Below are positions 1 to 11,376 of a stretch of DNA of 64,000 nucleotides, piece by piece. The stretch's first letter is position 1; the number at the start of each line of letters is the position of its first letter. The stretch spans positions 2,604,001 through 2,668,000 of the forward strand of contig NC_035794.1 in NCBI RefSeq assembly GCF_001653235.2. The letters are read 5' to 3'. The translations under genes and the position numbers were made by a program. Origin of the DNA: Pochonia chlamydosporia 170. Lineage: Eukaryota; Ascomycota; Sordariomycetes; Hypocreales; Clavicipitaceae. The notes under the pieces are model-generated. The model was not told the origin of the DNA, made no database searches, and saw only the letters and a list, made by a program, of their open reading frames with translations.

Positions 1-145
1 ACCAGTGGATCCAGTGTTCGACACATTCCAGCCCAGCTCAGAGCTACACCTTCACAAGACCGCTGAACGAGATGCGATAAGAAAAGCCGTCCCGCTGAAT
101 ACTGAACATACTCGCATCCCTTCCAGACACATCATCATCAGTAAC

Positions 146-2481
146 ATGTCTGTGCCTAGAGATGCCCTCAGCCCAGACGCGCGGCCGGCATCGCCTTTAC
201 CTGGCCAACCGCGGTCCTTTTCGTCGTCTCTGCCACGAGAGGAGTTGACGGCTCGTCTTGCTGAGCCTATTCACGGAACATCACCGCTTGCTCGGGGGGC
301 TTCTCCTGCTCCAGGAGCTGATGCCTCACAAGCCACCGAATCTCCCTTTACCGGCGGAAGCTTTACACAGGGCCCCGGAGTCTCTGCCTTGGCCGCCGCT
401 CTTTCAAATTCTCTAGGACAATCACCGCCTCGCCATGGTACTCCTGCAGCCCGACTCAGCACTCCTCCTCGATCACAATCTCCCGCTGTCCCCGCACGAT
501 CAGCTACCCCTACACACTATGGCTCCTTCGAATCAAGATCACGGCTTGGACCCGGTGGCCCTGGTAGCGCTACTGGCCCCTACGAGGATCCCGAAATCGT
601 AAAACGACATTTGGTGCAGCCCGGCGATGCTGAGAATCCCACGTCAGAAGAATCGTCCCTGATGGGAACCGTCAAGGGCAAGCAATCCACAGACGCCAAG
701 CCCAACAACCCCAATGACGAAGAATTCTCCAGTCTACAGCTCCAGGGAGGTGATGTGACCCGCGGCATATACAAGTGGACGGAACAGGCAGAGGCGAAGA
801 ACAAGCTCAGTCGTGCCAAGAGCTATGATCAAATGCGGCCGGAACCTGAGGAGGAAGTCATGGACATCAACACTATCAAGGTTCCTGGCGGATTCCGACG
901 TGATCACCTGCGACGACGAGCATTCAGCCCAAGCGGTCAGCACGCCGAACAAGGTGGCAGTGGGGTTGGCTCTCCTGGAACACTCGATCAACCTAGGCTG
1001 TTTACTTCGAGTTTCCTGGAATTCTTATCCATTTACGGCCACTTTGCCGGTGAGGAGCTCGAGGAGGACGACGAGAACTTGGGACCCAACGAAATATGGG
1101 ACTCGGGCGAAGACCGGGATGACGGTGCTGAGGAACCAACCGAGGACAGCGCGCTGCTGGGTCCGTCGAAGAAGAAACGCAAGAGAAAGGCCCGCGGGGG
1201 CAGTGGCCAGAACAGCCCCATGAATGCTGCTTTGCTGCTCCTCAAGTCTTTTGTCGGCACCGGTGTCCTGTTCCTACCTCGCGCCTATCTCAACGGTGGC
1301 ATGCTTTTCAGCAACCTCGTCCTGCTGTTCGTCAGCATTCTCAGCTACTATTGCTTCGTTCTCTTGGTGACTACGCGATTAAAGGTTGAGGGCTCATTTG
1401 GTGACATGGGTGGCATTCTGTATGGCAAATGGATGCGAAATCTGATTCTAAGTTCGATTGTCATTAGCCAGATTGGATTCGTGGCTGCCTACACCGTTTT
1501 TACGGCTCAAAATCTGCAGGCTTTCATCCGCGCCGTATCGGATTGCAAGGCTTCAATCGGCATTCCGCTACTGATTCTCATGCAGACGGCCATCTTCCTC
1601 CCATTCTCTCTTCTCCGCGACATCGGCAAGCTAGGATTCACGGCCCTCATTGCGGATGCATTCATCATGGTTGGCCTCGCCTACCTATTTTACTATGATA
1701 TCATTACCCTCAACGCCAACGGTCTGGCCGACATCATCATGTTCAACAAGAGGGACTGGACCTTGTTCATCGGTACCGCCATTTTCACCTTTGAAGGTAT
1801 TGGCCTGATCATTCCGATCCAAGAGTCGATGAAACACCCAACAAAGTTCCCTCGCGTTCTGTTCCTGGTCATGATCATCATCACCGTCCTGTTTACCGTC
1901 ATGGGAGCAGTTTCGTACGCCGCCTACGGATCCAAGACTGAAACAGTTGTTCTGCTCAACTTGCCCCAGGACGACAAATTTGTCAATGGCGTACAGCTTC
2001 TGTACTCCTGTGCCATTCTGCTGTCGACTCCGCTGCAGATTTTCCCCGCCATTCGTATCATTGAGACGGAGCTGTTTACCCGCAGCGGCAAGTACAACCC
2101 TTGGATCAAGTGGAAGAAGAATGTGTTTCGCTTCTTCATGGTGATGCTCTGCTCTGCAATTGCCTGGGGAGGCGCCGACCATCTCGACAAGTTCGTGGCT
2201 CTCGTTGGCAACTTTGCCTGCATCCCGTTGGTGTACATTTACCCAGTAAGTTTTGAACTTCTTTCACTTCCTGTTGCCACTTGTTTTGGGCTTCTACTAA
2301 CATTGAACAGCCTCTTCTTCATTACAAGGCGGTTGCCCGAAGCAAATTATGGAGAATTTCCGATATTATTCTTTGCATCTTTGGATTCTTTGCCATGGCA
2401 TATACCACAGCGCTGACTATCAAGAGCTGGGCGGATTCCGAAGGCCCGGGCCCGGGATACTGCGACCGAAGGAAGCCCTAG
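146..2481 (+). CDS. AVT3: Vacuolar amino-acid transporter, AVT3/AVT4 type
   Basis: Exons 146-2245 and 2311-2481; the 65-bp intron has a GTAAGT donor, a CTAAC branch site and an AACAG acceptor. About 756 aa. The first 350 residues are a hydrophilic Ser/Pro/Glu-rich tail with a basic KKKRKRK patch. The rest is a polytopic domain beginning with NAALLLLKSFVGTGVLFLPR near residue 356, the characteristic first helix of the amino acid/auxin permease (Aa_trans) family. In yeast, long-tailed AVT3/AVT4 members export neutral amino acids from the vacuole. I chose the ATG at 146; the frame is open upstream only from a GTG at 5, so that stretch is probably 5' leader. The last transmembrane helix lies in exon 2 and is lost if the intron is read through. 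Family assignment is firm, while substrate and the choice between AVT3 and AVT4 are inferred. Confidence 0.88.
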
Positions 2482-2918
2482 AGGCGAGAACCGTATGGAC
2501 GTTGTAAAGCAAGAGATGGCGTTTCATAGCATTTCGTTATTGGTGATGTGGCGATTAGTACGTATTTTTGGTTTTGGACAGATTGTACACGTAGCCCAGT
2601 AGGGCTTAGAATTGCATAGTAGATACGCCAGTAGATATTCAAGATATTTGGCTCAGGGCCGAAATTTTAGAAATCACTGTTGGCCATTTGACTTTTGTGA
2701 AGAATGCACGGAGTGCTCCTAGGTTGTCAACGTTTCGTCATGATCTCGAACCAAGGATGGGGACAAGCCGGTGGAGACACATGCAGCAATCCAACCTCTG
2801 GCATGCTCGGAGACCGAGCTGACCACTGCTGACAATCATGATATAAACTCATCCTAAAGCCATCATCAACTTTCACAATTCCACCCCAAACACAGAGCAA
2901 GCCATCCCGTCAATCTTC
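2482..2918. other. Intergenic, 3' end of AVT3-like gene and promoter of AIM32-like gene
   Basis: No coding feature is visible. A TATA-like GATATAAAC lies at 2840-2848, about 75 nt before the downstream ATG, followed by a CA/CT-rich leader. Confidence 0.5.
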
Positions 2919-4016
2919 ATGGCTTTGCGCTCTCCATTCCGCCTGGCGCGTCACGCTTCCCTCTGGACAACCCGGTCCTTTGCCACGCAGCAACCCGCAC
3001 CCTTCCCTACAGTTCAGTCATGTCCTTCGCCAACATGCGGGTGTGCAGCAACCCCAACCATGCCAGAGGGTATGGAAATTGATCACAAGAGTAATTTGAA
3101 TGGTGTGATTTCCGGATACGCTGAACAAGTGCTCGTTTGCACGGGCCGAGATGACTGGACGTCAAGGATAGAGGATGAGAGTAATGGGGATAATCTGGCC
3201 GCTGATTTGAAGGAGCTGTTTGGCCGGGGAGGCAGATATAGTGATGTACGCTTTTCACTGACTCGTTTAAAAGAAGAAGGAGAAAGCTAACAAAGACAGC
3301 CCTTTCACAACATATCGGTCCTCAACTCGTCATTCCCATCATCTATACCGCCTCGTTCTGAGCTTCATTCCGCATCAGCCTACCTCCTCCCTTCATTCAA
3401 ATACGTCCCCTTCCTACCGCGCATCTCATTCGACAGCGTACAGGCCCTAGCAAAGGGATTCCTGCTTCCTGAGAAACTGCACTCCGCGCACGACGGCCTC
3501 TCGCCCGTTCACCGTGACAGACTAACGCGGAAGGAAGCGTACCAGGGTTTATTACCGGGCGTTCAGGACGTCAAGGATGTGCTTGTTTTGATTTGCGGCC
3601 ACGGAGGGCGGGACGCAAGGTGCGGCATCATGGGACCTGTCTTGAGGGATGAGTTTGAGGAGAAGCTTGCACGGAGGGACTACAATGTCGTTCAGGCGCC
3701 GGTGGAGGTTAATATCACACGTGATGATTCGCAACGGATAGAAGGGGATGTTTCCGGGAAGAAGATCGCTAGGGTTGGTTTGATAAGTCATATTGGGGGT
3801 CACAAGTTTGCGGGAAACGTGATTGTGTATATTCCGCCGGGGCATGAGGTGCCTGGGGGAGGGGAGCATCCGCTTGCGGGGTGTGGAATTTGGTATGGAA
3901 GGGTTGAACCGAAGCATGTCGAGGGTTTGGTGGAGGAGACGGTTTTGAGGGGGAGAGTCGTGGAGGATATGTTTCGGGGGGGGATTGATGCCAGTAGGAG
4001 GATATTGCGGATATGA
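2919..4016 (+). CDS. AIM32: AIM32-like mitochondrial thioredoxin-fold ferredoxin
   Basis: Exons 2919-3245 and 3300-4016, with a 54-bp GTACGC...CAG intron and phase 0 on both sides; 347 aa. The N-terminus is basic, Ser-rich and nearly free of acidic residues (ALRSPFRLARHASLWTTRSF), as for mitochondrial import. The C-terminal half is a sucrase/ferredoxin-like (thioredoxin-fold) domain containing CGHGGRDARC, a Cys-x8-Cys pair, and SHIGGH, a His-x3-His pair. That Cys2His2 set is the expected ligand pattern for the [2Fe-2S] cluster of yeast Aim32, a matrix redox protein. An additional N-terminal CPSPTCGC motif is present. Product naming rests on these ligands and overall layout. The exact redox partner is unknown. 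Confidence 0.85.
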
Positions 4017-4330
4017 GGGATGCTAATGTGGTGTATATTAGATTTTCTGTATATTAGAATTGATCCTGGCATGGGAATAGATCATGAATCTAGAGAGCAA
4101 ATACAGGGAAAATATATATAGTGGCATTCCGTGATGGACTTGAAATGTCATCATCGTCAAAATCTCAAAATCCAAATTGCACGTGACCGCAAAGACATCG
4201 CGATGCTTGACCTCGAGATTTCATCTTCAACCTCACCACAACACAACAAAATGCATCAATAACAAGTATTTTCCGGCCATTTAACCCGAATGTTACTCAG
4301 TTAGCGATAGTCCCTTCACCATATCACGCC
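4017..4330. other. Intergenic, promoter of CYC2-like gene
   Basis: No gene seen. An E-box-type CACGTG sits at 4180-4185, about 145 nt before the next ATG; whether it is used is not known. Confidence 0.4.
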
Positions 4331-5488
4331 ATGGCGGCCCTTCGCAGCATCCTACGTCACACCTCCAAATCACCCAACTTCATCTCACTCCCTCGGACAA
4401 CAAGCCGCCTCAACCACACCCAAACCAACAGCAAACAAGCTCGCTTCCCCCCAGTCCTAATAGCAGCCGCCGTCCTCGGCACAGCAACTTACTACGCCCT
4501 CTCGCCATCGACCCCCAAGACTCTCAACCCTGTCACCTTCACCCCCTACACCATCACATCCAAGCACACTATCTCCCCTACATCCGTCATCTTCACCATC
4601 TCACCGCACCAACACGACCCGTCGCCACCATATCTGTCCGAATCAAAATGGAAGTACCCCCTCTGGTCGGTCGAGTTCAAGCAGCCCGAGGTCCAAATCG
4701 CGCGGCACTACACACCCCTGCCAGTAGACGCTGAAGACGGCAGCCTCAGTTTCTATATCCGCGCCGTGGGAGGCGGCGAAATGTCAAATTACCTGAATAG
4801 ACTTGCCGTAGGACGAGACGTGTATCTCCGGGGACCGCACGCTGGTTTTGATATCCTACAAAGACTGGGCGCACAGAAAAACGTGGTGTTTCTGGCAGGT
4901 GGGACTGGCGTAGTTCCGGGGATGCAGGTAGCGAGGGCTGTTCTGGAGAGGGACTCCTCGTCGAGAGTCAAGATACTCTGGGCGGTGCGTAGGAGGGAGG
5001 AGCTACAAGGGCGTCAGGCAGGGTGGACTTTTTGGAGGACACCAACAGAAGTCACGGGTGAGTTGGAGGATGCGAGCGCAATGGGGGAGCGGCTCGCGCG
5101 GATGAAGGCCAAGTATGGTGAGAGACTTGTCATTAAGGTGGCGGTAGATGAGGAACGAACTCGATTCACGGAGAGGGATGTGCGGGATGCGTTGGCGGAG
5201 GGCGGTCAGGCCACGCCTGGTGATGGGTGTAGACTGCACGATCAAAGGCTTCATACACGGGTTTCTGAATTTGAAGAGCCGGGTGTGCCGTGTGAATGTG
5301 CTGCGTCGGCCGCGCCAGGGAAGAATCTGCTCATGGTTTCAGGTCCGGATGGGTTTATAGCACATTATGCCGGAGATAAGACTTGGCGTGGTGGTACGTT
5401 GACGCAGGGAGGTGTAGGCGGTGTTGCGGGCTTATTGCAGAGAAGGAATCCTGCCTTGGCGAACGACTGGCTTGTTTTGAAACTGTAA
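4331..5488 (+). CDS. CYC2: CYC2-like mitochondrial FAD/NAD(P)H reductase
   Basis: Single exon of 385 aa. A basic mitochondrial-type presequence is followed by one hydrophobic anchor (VLIAAAVLGTATYYAL, residues about 42-57) and then a ferredoxin-reductase fold: an FAD-binding barrel with RHYTPLP near residue 124 and a pyridine-nucleotide site starting GGTGVVPGMQVARA near residue 190. Cytochrome b5 reductases share this fold. The single inner-membrane anchor, the RHYTPLP flavin motif and the long insertion between the nucleotide-binding halves fit yeast Cyc2, which reduces the haem/haem-lyase system during cytochrome c maturation. A mitochondrial cytochrome b5 reductase is the main alternative. 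It lies 314 bp downstream of the AIM32-like gene on the same strand, and both products look mitochondrial. Confidence 0.75.
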   Translation: MAALRSILRHTSKSPNFISLPRTTSRLNHTQTNSKQARFPPVLIAAAVLGTATYYALSPSTPKTLNPVTFTPYTITSKHTISPTSVIFTISPHQHDPSPPYLSESKWKYPLWSVEFKQPEVQIARHYTPLPVDAEDGSLSFYIRAVGGGEMSNYLNRLAVGRDVYLRGPHAGFDILQRLGAQKNVVFLAGGTGVVPGMQVARAVLERDSSSRVKILWAVRRREELQGRQAGWTFWRTPTEVTGELEDASAMGERLARMKAKYGERLVIKVAVDEERTRFTERDVRDALAEGGQATPGDGCRLHDQRLHTRVSEFEEPGVPCECAASAAPGKNLLMVSGPDGFIAHYAGDKTWRGGTLTQGGVGGVAGLLQRRNPALANDWLVLKL

Positions 5489-5637
5489 ATATCTGGGACT
5501 GCTCCAAACTTGTACCATAGACATTGTATTCAAAGGCATACACACGAGGTGAGAAGTGTAAGAAAGGCAAAGGATATATTAGGCTCCAACACCAGAGATG
5601 CAAAATCCCCCCCAACGCCGTGAATGCGCACCCACGT

Positions 5638-8600
5638 CTACCTATTCTGTACTTTTCTATACGACGGCGGCTTAATTGCCCTTCTGATCAACTTGCCTGC
5701 ATATGGAGGAATCAGGGACACTGCTCCAATGGCAAAAATGCGCCATACGAAGCCCCTACAACGATTAGCACCCATACGATGTGGACAGAGATTGATGGAT
5801 GCACTTACCACGTAATGACAAACTTGAGATCAAAGTATCCCCCCAAGAAAGGTACACTTCCTACAAACACTAAAAATGTGCCCAGGATGCTCAAAATCAT
5901 GACCGGGTGCCAGGTCGTAATCTCAATTGCCACCATGATGAGTTCGTTTAGCACCAGAACGGTGTAACTCACGGCCACCATTTTTGGACCGTCCACCTCG
6001 GTAAGGATTTGGGATAGGCCCTGAATCATGCTGCCTTGATAGATGGATACAAATACCCAGACGAAAAAAGTGCGGTAGGAGAGTGATCGACCTTCGGTGA
6101 GCTCCTTGTACAGTTCGGGGTATAGATTGGCCAGGTTTTCGTCGACATCTTTGTCGAGGACCAGGGACAGGACAGGCGCCGCTGTGTAAATGGTTGCGTA
6201 GCCGACGAGAAGCCAATCCTAAGCAAAATCAGTAAATACTCTCTTTGGAAACTGTCAAGTAGAGCATCATCCGTACCTTGTACAACCCCTCGGGCTCAAA
6301 TTTCCTGGCAATACTATACATGGTCTGACACACCGCAATGATCAGACCACGATGGATGACGAATTGCGCCAGTTTTGCGCTCCTCTTGTAGCTGTTTCGC
6401 CCGTGCCACACGAGCAGTTTGACCAAGTGATAAAACTGCTCAATCGAGAAATCAGCAGCCAAACTTGCCTGGCGACCTTCCTTGCCGACAATACCGACAC
6501 CCACGTCAGCTGCTTGAATCATGGACACGTCGTTGCCTCCGTCGCCGATGCAGCACACCCTCTTCTTGGTGTATTCCTTGATGAGCTTGGCAACCTCGGC
6601 CTTTTGCGTAGGCGAGCATCGACAAGCTACGACGGTGGGCAGCTGCACGGCAATAGAAATGAATTCGATTCGGAAATGAGTCAGCAGGAGCTGGAGGCTC
6701 TCGCCGTCAATGAGAAGGCATGCATCTGTTTTGCCGCGTAGAAAGTCGAGGTGTTCCTGGGCGCCGTCCTTGCGCTTGAGCTTGGCAACGGTGTAAATGT
6801 ACTGTCCGCGAGCAACGAGCTTGGAGCTGACGGCCACACAGCGAGCGGTTTCAACCTTGTCTCCTGTCAGCATCCAAATCTTGATGCCGGCGTTACGGAG
6901 AAGCTCCAACGATGGCTTGACGTCCTTTTGCAGCTTGTCCTCAACACCAGTGACGCCGAGCAGTTCGAGGTCGTTTTCGAGATAGTGTGACACGACGCGC
7001 TGGATGCCGCTCTCTCGGTTCGCAATCGACATGGACGCTTCCTGGTGCTTGGATGAGAACTCCTGATATTGCTGGTACGAGAGCTTCTTACGGCCCACGA
7101 CCAGGGTTCGCAATCCTTCTCTAGCCATGTTTGCCGTTTCCTCGTCGAGCCAGTCATTGGCAGCCACTATTGTGCCCATGACAGTATCTGCACCTTTTTG
7201 GTAGAACCAGATCTCGCCAGAGCTCAGGCTTGGATTAGTATTAGTCATGTCGTCATGAAAGTGAACTATGATGCCCATGCGCTTGCCGTCAGACGTAAAA
7301 GGGAAGACTTCGAGAATGCGGACACGGACGACGGGACGGCCTGTTTCGGTTGATTCAAGGGTCATGCTCTTTCGGTCGCGGTATGCCAACTTTAGCCCGA
7401 CGGACTCTGTCCATTTAACAATCGCAATTTCGTCAGGTGACGATGCCTGGTACGATGTCACTTCTTTGCCCTCTTCAGTATCGACGGTGGGTGTGACGTT
7501 GTGACACAAGGCCAGAGCAAGAACAACATCTCGCACACGAGCTCCAATCTCACGCCTTGTGCGGGTGGCACCCACATTGACGGTGGTTGAAAAGGTCGAG
7601 GATGGTGTCACCAGCATAGTTTGCGAAGCTGGATCCGTTGTAGGTTGAATGTGGAATCCTTGATGGACATAGGACTTGACTTCGTCCATGGCCTCATTGG
7701 CATACGACACGGTGCCAACATGGACCTTTTTCATCTCCATGTCGTTTTGCGTCAGGGTTCCCGTCTTATCGCTGAGCAGATACTCGATCCGCCCCAGGTC
7801 CTCAGGTATAGTACTGGTCCGTACCACAGCACCAGGGATACCAGGATCGCGCTGGATGAATCTCGAATACGCGCTCTTGCCCATGTCGAGGTTCACGCGC
7901 AAACTAATTGGTACGATTGTTGAGAACAGGACCAAGAAGCGCATGATCTTAATATACCACACGTTGCCGGTCGTATTTTCGAACCCTTCCAGCGCAACAA
8001 GGACAACTGACAAAGCCAACGTGAGGGCGCACAAAATCTTGGTCAGAGAGTTGATTTCGTATTCGAGTAGACCTGTTTTGGACCGCGATGGTGAGGTGGA
8101 CAGAGCCGACCTCGTCTGCGGGCCAGTGTACAAGACGACTGCCAAGGTGGTTCCTTGGGACGCGATAATTGTATTAGCCCAAGCCGTATTGTCGATAGAC
8201 AAGCCCGCCGAATTCGAGCTGTCGTCTTGCTGAAGCATCGCCTGATGGCTGGCGGCATCCTGTCTTGTCGGGAGCAGTTCCACCGTGCCGGCAAACTCGT
8301 TGACCTTTTTATCCGGCTTTCCACCAGTAACTCTCAGCCGAACAAACTCTTCAGGGGGTATGTTTTGTGTCAGTGCCGAGGCCAGCCTCAGCTTCCAGTC
8401 AGTCTCACCATCGAGCTGATCGGTTCTGATGAATGTCTCACCAGATCCTCCGCCAGCATCACTCTCGTCCTTTTGCGCATCCGCTTCCGGTTGCTTTCCC
8501 TTGCCATCGGACTCATTCTCGGTAAAGGCGAGGAGCGTTTCCTCTTGTGCCGGTTCCTTGGTAGGAGTGGACGATGTAGGGCCTTCTGCATTGTAGCACT

Positions 8601-9660
8601 GTAGTATGACCACATCAGCTGGCACTCGCTGTCCCTTGCTGAGTTTGAGGACATCGCCAACTTTGAGGTCCTTTGACTTGCGATTCGCTTCCTGAACAAA
8701 AGATGAAGGGTGGTACGTATCATCTTCCTCTTGAATATCAGTCAGGTCATGTCGTGACTCCCTTTGTCTCCGTGACCCCCTTTTGCTAAAGGAAACCGAT
8801 TTGAGCGGTCGACGGGGGGCCCGAACAGACGCAGGTCGTGCCTCGGGGTCTGCAAATGTCAGCACTCGGTATTCCTCCGAGTTGGCCTCGTTGTCTCTTC
8901 GCCTCCTCTCAATGTCGTCGTACGCCTCCTTCCCCATAGTGATGCAAAGAACAAAAGCCAGAGGCGCTATGTATGTAGATAGATAACCAATTCGAAGAGC
9001 GGGAATCGCTTGCGAAAGTGCGACTAGAAGAAAGTACATGTTGAAGAAGAAGGAGAATTCATTGTACAAGGTTACGGGAAGAAAGGTGAGAGCTGTGTAT
9101 TTTGCGTTGGAGACAATGTTGGCTGGGAATCGAGTCGACTGGGTAGATCCAACGGCTACGTGTCTGGATGCTGAAGGGTCGTCCTCGTCTTGTCCATCTA
9201 CAGCTTCATCGTCTCCCTGTGGCGGCGGCGGCTTGTTTCCGGACAAAAAACTGGGTAGTCGTATGCTGGACATGGACAGCCGGCGACTTTGCGATCTTTG
9301 ATGGCTGCCCAGCAGCGGCGCATCATCGTCTGCGCGGTTTCCCCCAGCTCCATCATGGTCATCTAGCAGCCCGCGGGTATGCTCGTCGAAGTCGTCACGA
9401 TTCTGACCCAGTTCCCCATATCCGCGACGACCGCGCTTGCTGGCACGTCGCAACCCTCCCATGCGCAGGTTCCGAAGGGCTATTCTTGACGGTTTCGGTT
9501 CGGCAGAGGCAGATGTCTGTTCTCGATGTGAGCCCCTAATATTCTCGGTTGAGATGGGGTCCAGTTCGTGGACGTCGAGATCCAAGTCGGAGTCGGAGTC
9601 GGAATCATGCGTGGGAGATTCGGGGGGCTCGGCAGGACGGTAGGGAGGTGTCGAAGGCAT
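5638..9660 (-). CDS. NEO1: P4-type phospholipid flippase, NEO1 / ATP9 class
   Basis: Exons 9660-6277, 6218-5809 and 5755-5638; the introns are 58 and 53 bp and both are GT-AG; 1303 aa. About 190 hydrophilic residues (Asp/Ser repeats, RRASKRGRRGYG) precede the first membrane pair. Catalytic landmarks read in order are DQLDGET in the actuator domain, SDKTGTLTQND with the phosphorylated Asp near residue 629, MLTGDK near 929 and GDGGNDVSMI near 1040. The wording EYLLSDKTGTLTQNDMEMKK is typical of Neo1/ATP9A-B, the class that works without a Cdc50 subunit at the Golgi and endosome. The last membrane helices lie in the two short 3' exons. The protein ends in a basic tail (PPSYRKVQNR), as expected of a complete flippase. 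It is divergent from SEC16, with 1.7 kb between the starts. Confidence 0.93.
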
Positions 9661-11376
9661 GCCGCATCAACGTTTCCTGCCCAACGTGCAAGACAAAAAC
9701 TGTTGGGGCTGCTTGTGTGAGGTCTGCAAGCTGTATGTGATGCGCTGGCGTTGTTGGCGTCGCCTGGATGACCATGCTGCACTGCGCTGTGGCAGCTCTA
9801 TGGTATTGCACGTGGATGTCGGAGCTGCTGATCAACGAAGAATGGTGTAAATGGCTTGGCGCATTGTCTGTATGTTTTGGAAAGGTGAAGGGTGAAGAAG
9901 ATACAAAGGCGTAATTATTCTGTCACTGTTATGCGGTGCAACAGTAGATGGGCAATTCAATTCACTCTGATCCTTGGGTTGTCGAGGGTAAAAGGGAGGC
10001 TTTATGCTGCCAAGGGAACGCGAGACGATGATGAGGCCAACGTGGATGCATGAAAGCTTACATGGCATGTTTGCTCTGGTTCGTCCAATCTGCCGTCGAG
10101 TCTAGTTGAGGTACGTAACCCATCCAGGCTGCCATTAGTGGCCACCAGGGGCGTTCTGCACCAGTGCTGCTGCACTCGGGCCAGCACTGGGATGGAGGCT
10201 GAGTGCATGTGGGGCTGAAATGGCGGCCTGGTGGACCAATGTCCTGGAGCCCCTTGAACTACTGGCTGTATTGTTGGAGAAATCAATAGAGCTCTTTGCC
10301 CAAGGCACAATCATTTTGCGCCTACCCTACATTTTGAGCCACTCAAAGCGCAAAGGCGGAAACAACGTATTTTGGTCTTGTGTAAGTTGTTAATTTATAT
10401 GTGCATATATAGGTTGAGAGAAAATCGCTACCTTGAAACGTAGCGAAGATTGTTCGTCTCCCACGAACCTTGTTGATGATTCTGTAAGGCATCCGAGGTG
10501 ATACATTGAGCTCAACGACAGACGGTAACACCAGACTTTACCAACTCATGCCCCCAGACAGCCAAACAACTTCCGTGCACAACCAATATAGTACGACAAC
10601 ACTTTCGACAAAATCCTTGAAAGAGAATGATGTTTTATCCAAGATGCCCTTATCCCACAATCGCAACTGTGAATTATTCCTTACGGACATATACCACATG
10701 TGACGGATAAAGGTCGGAGGGCAATACTGCCGTCTCCGAATGAGTCCAGAAGAATAGGAGCAAAAGGAGACACGGCTCCATATTGACCTCGCAGAAAAAG
10801 GAGCTCCAAAGATATTCCTTGGCTTGCGATTAGCTGCAAAGGTGCATGGTGGCCCCACTACGGTCAGGTACTCCGTCGTCCATGCTGGGCTCACACTCCG
10901 TCGGCTCAAATGATACCACTGGCCATGTACATGCCAGCTTGCCTCAAGGCCAGTCTGGCACTTCATCCATCTCACGTCACCATTTGATCTGTCCATTTTG
11001 TCCGGTCAACCCAACCTTCACTTACCATCTTCGCCATCCCGTTACCCGATACCCGCAATTTCTTTTATAGCGACTTCTCCTGGTATGGCGGACAGGAGAT
11101 CGGCTTGAGAGATTGTCTGCATCTTGATTACAGTAATTCTTTTTCCTCTGCCCTTGTACGTGCTGTCTCATGTTCTAACCCCCGAGGCCCCGTCCTCGAC
11201 ACCACGCGCCGCACCACACCAAGAATTTCTTGCACAGTGCAGGCCATCGGGGACTCCGCGTCTGCGCATTTCTTGTTCGCATCATCAATAAGAGTATGCA
11301 ATGTTAACAGCCCGTGAATTAGAATTCCTGAATGTATTCGTCCTAAGCACCGCGCTCTGTTTATCGCATTCGAACC
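9661..11376. other. Long divergent intergenic region between NEO1 and SEC16
   Basis: No convincing gene: only short ORFs without family features or codon bias. It contains a perfect 9-bp inverted repeat at 10161-10190 and presumably both promoters and 5' leaders. Confidence 0.5.
10161..10190. repeat. Inverted repeat with 9-bp arms
   Basis: CCAGTGCTG at 10161-10169 is matched exactly by its reverse complement CAGCACTGG at 10182-10190, with a 12-nt spacer. It could form a hairpin or be a dyad binding site in the NEO1/SEC16 divergent promoter. A chance occurrence is possible. Confidence 0.5.

Noticed and set aside
5..145. N-terminal extension of the AVT3-like protein
   Set aside because: It depends on a GTG start at the window edge; the sequence reads like a leader and the ATG at 146 has a good context.
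11364..11375. tRNA T-arm-like GGTTCGAATGCG on the minus strand
   Set aside because: No matching acceptor stem, D-arm or anticodon arm; it lies in the SEC16 leader next to the ATG.
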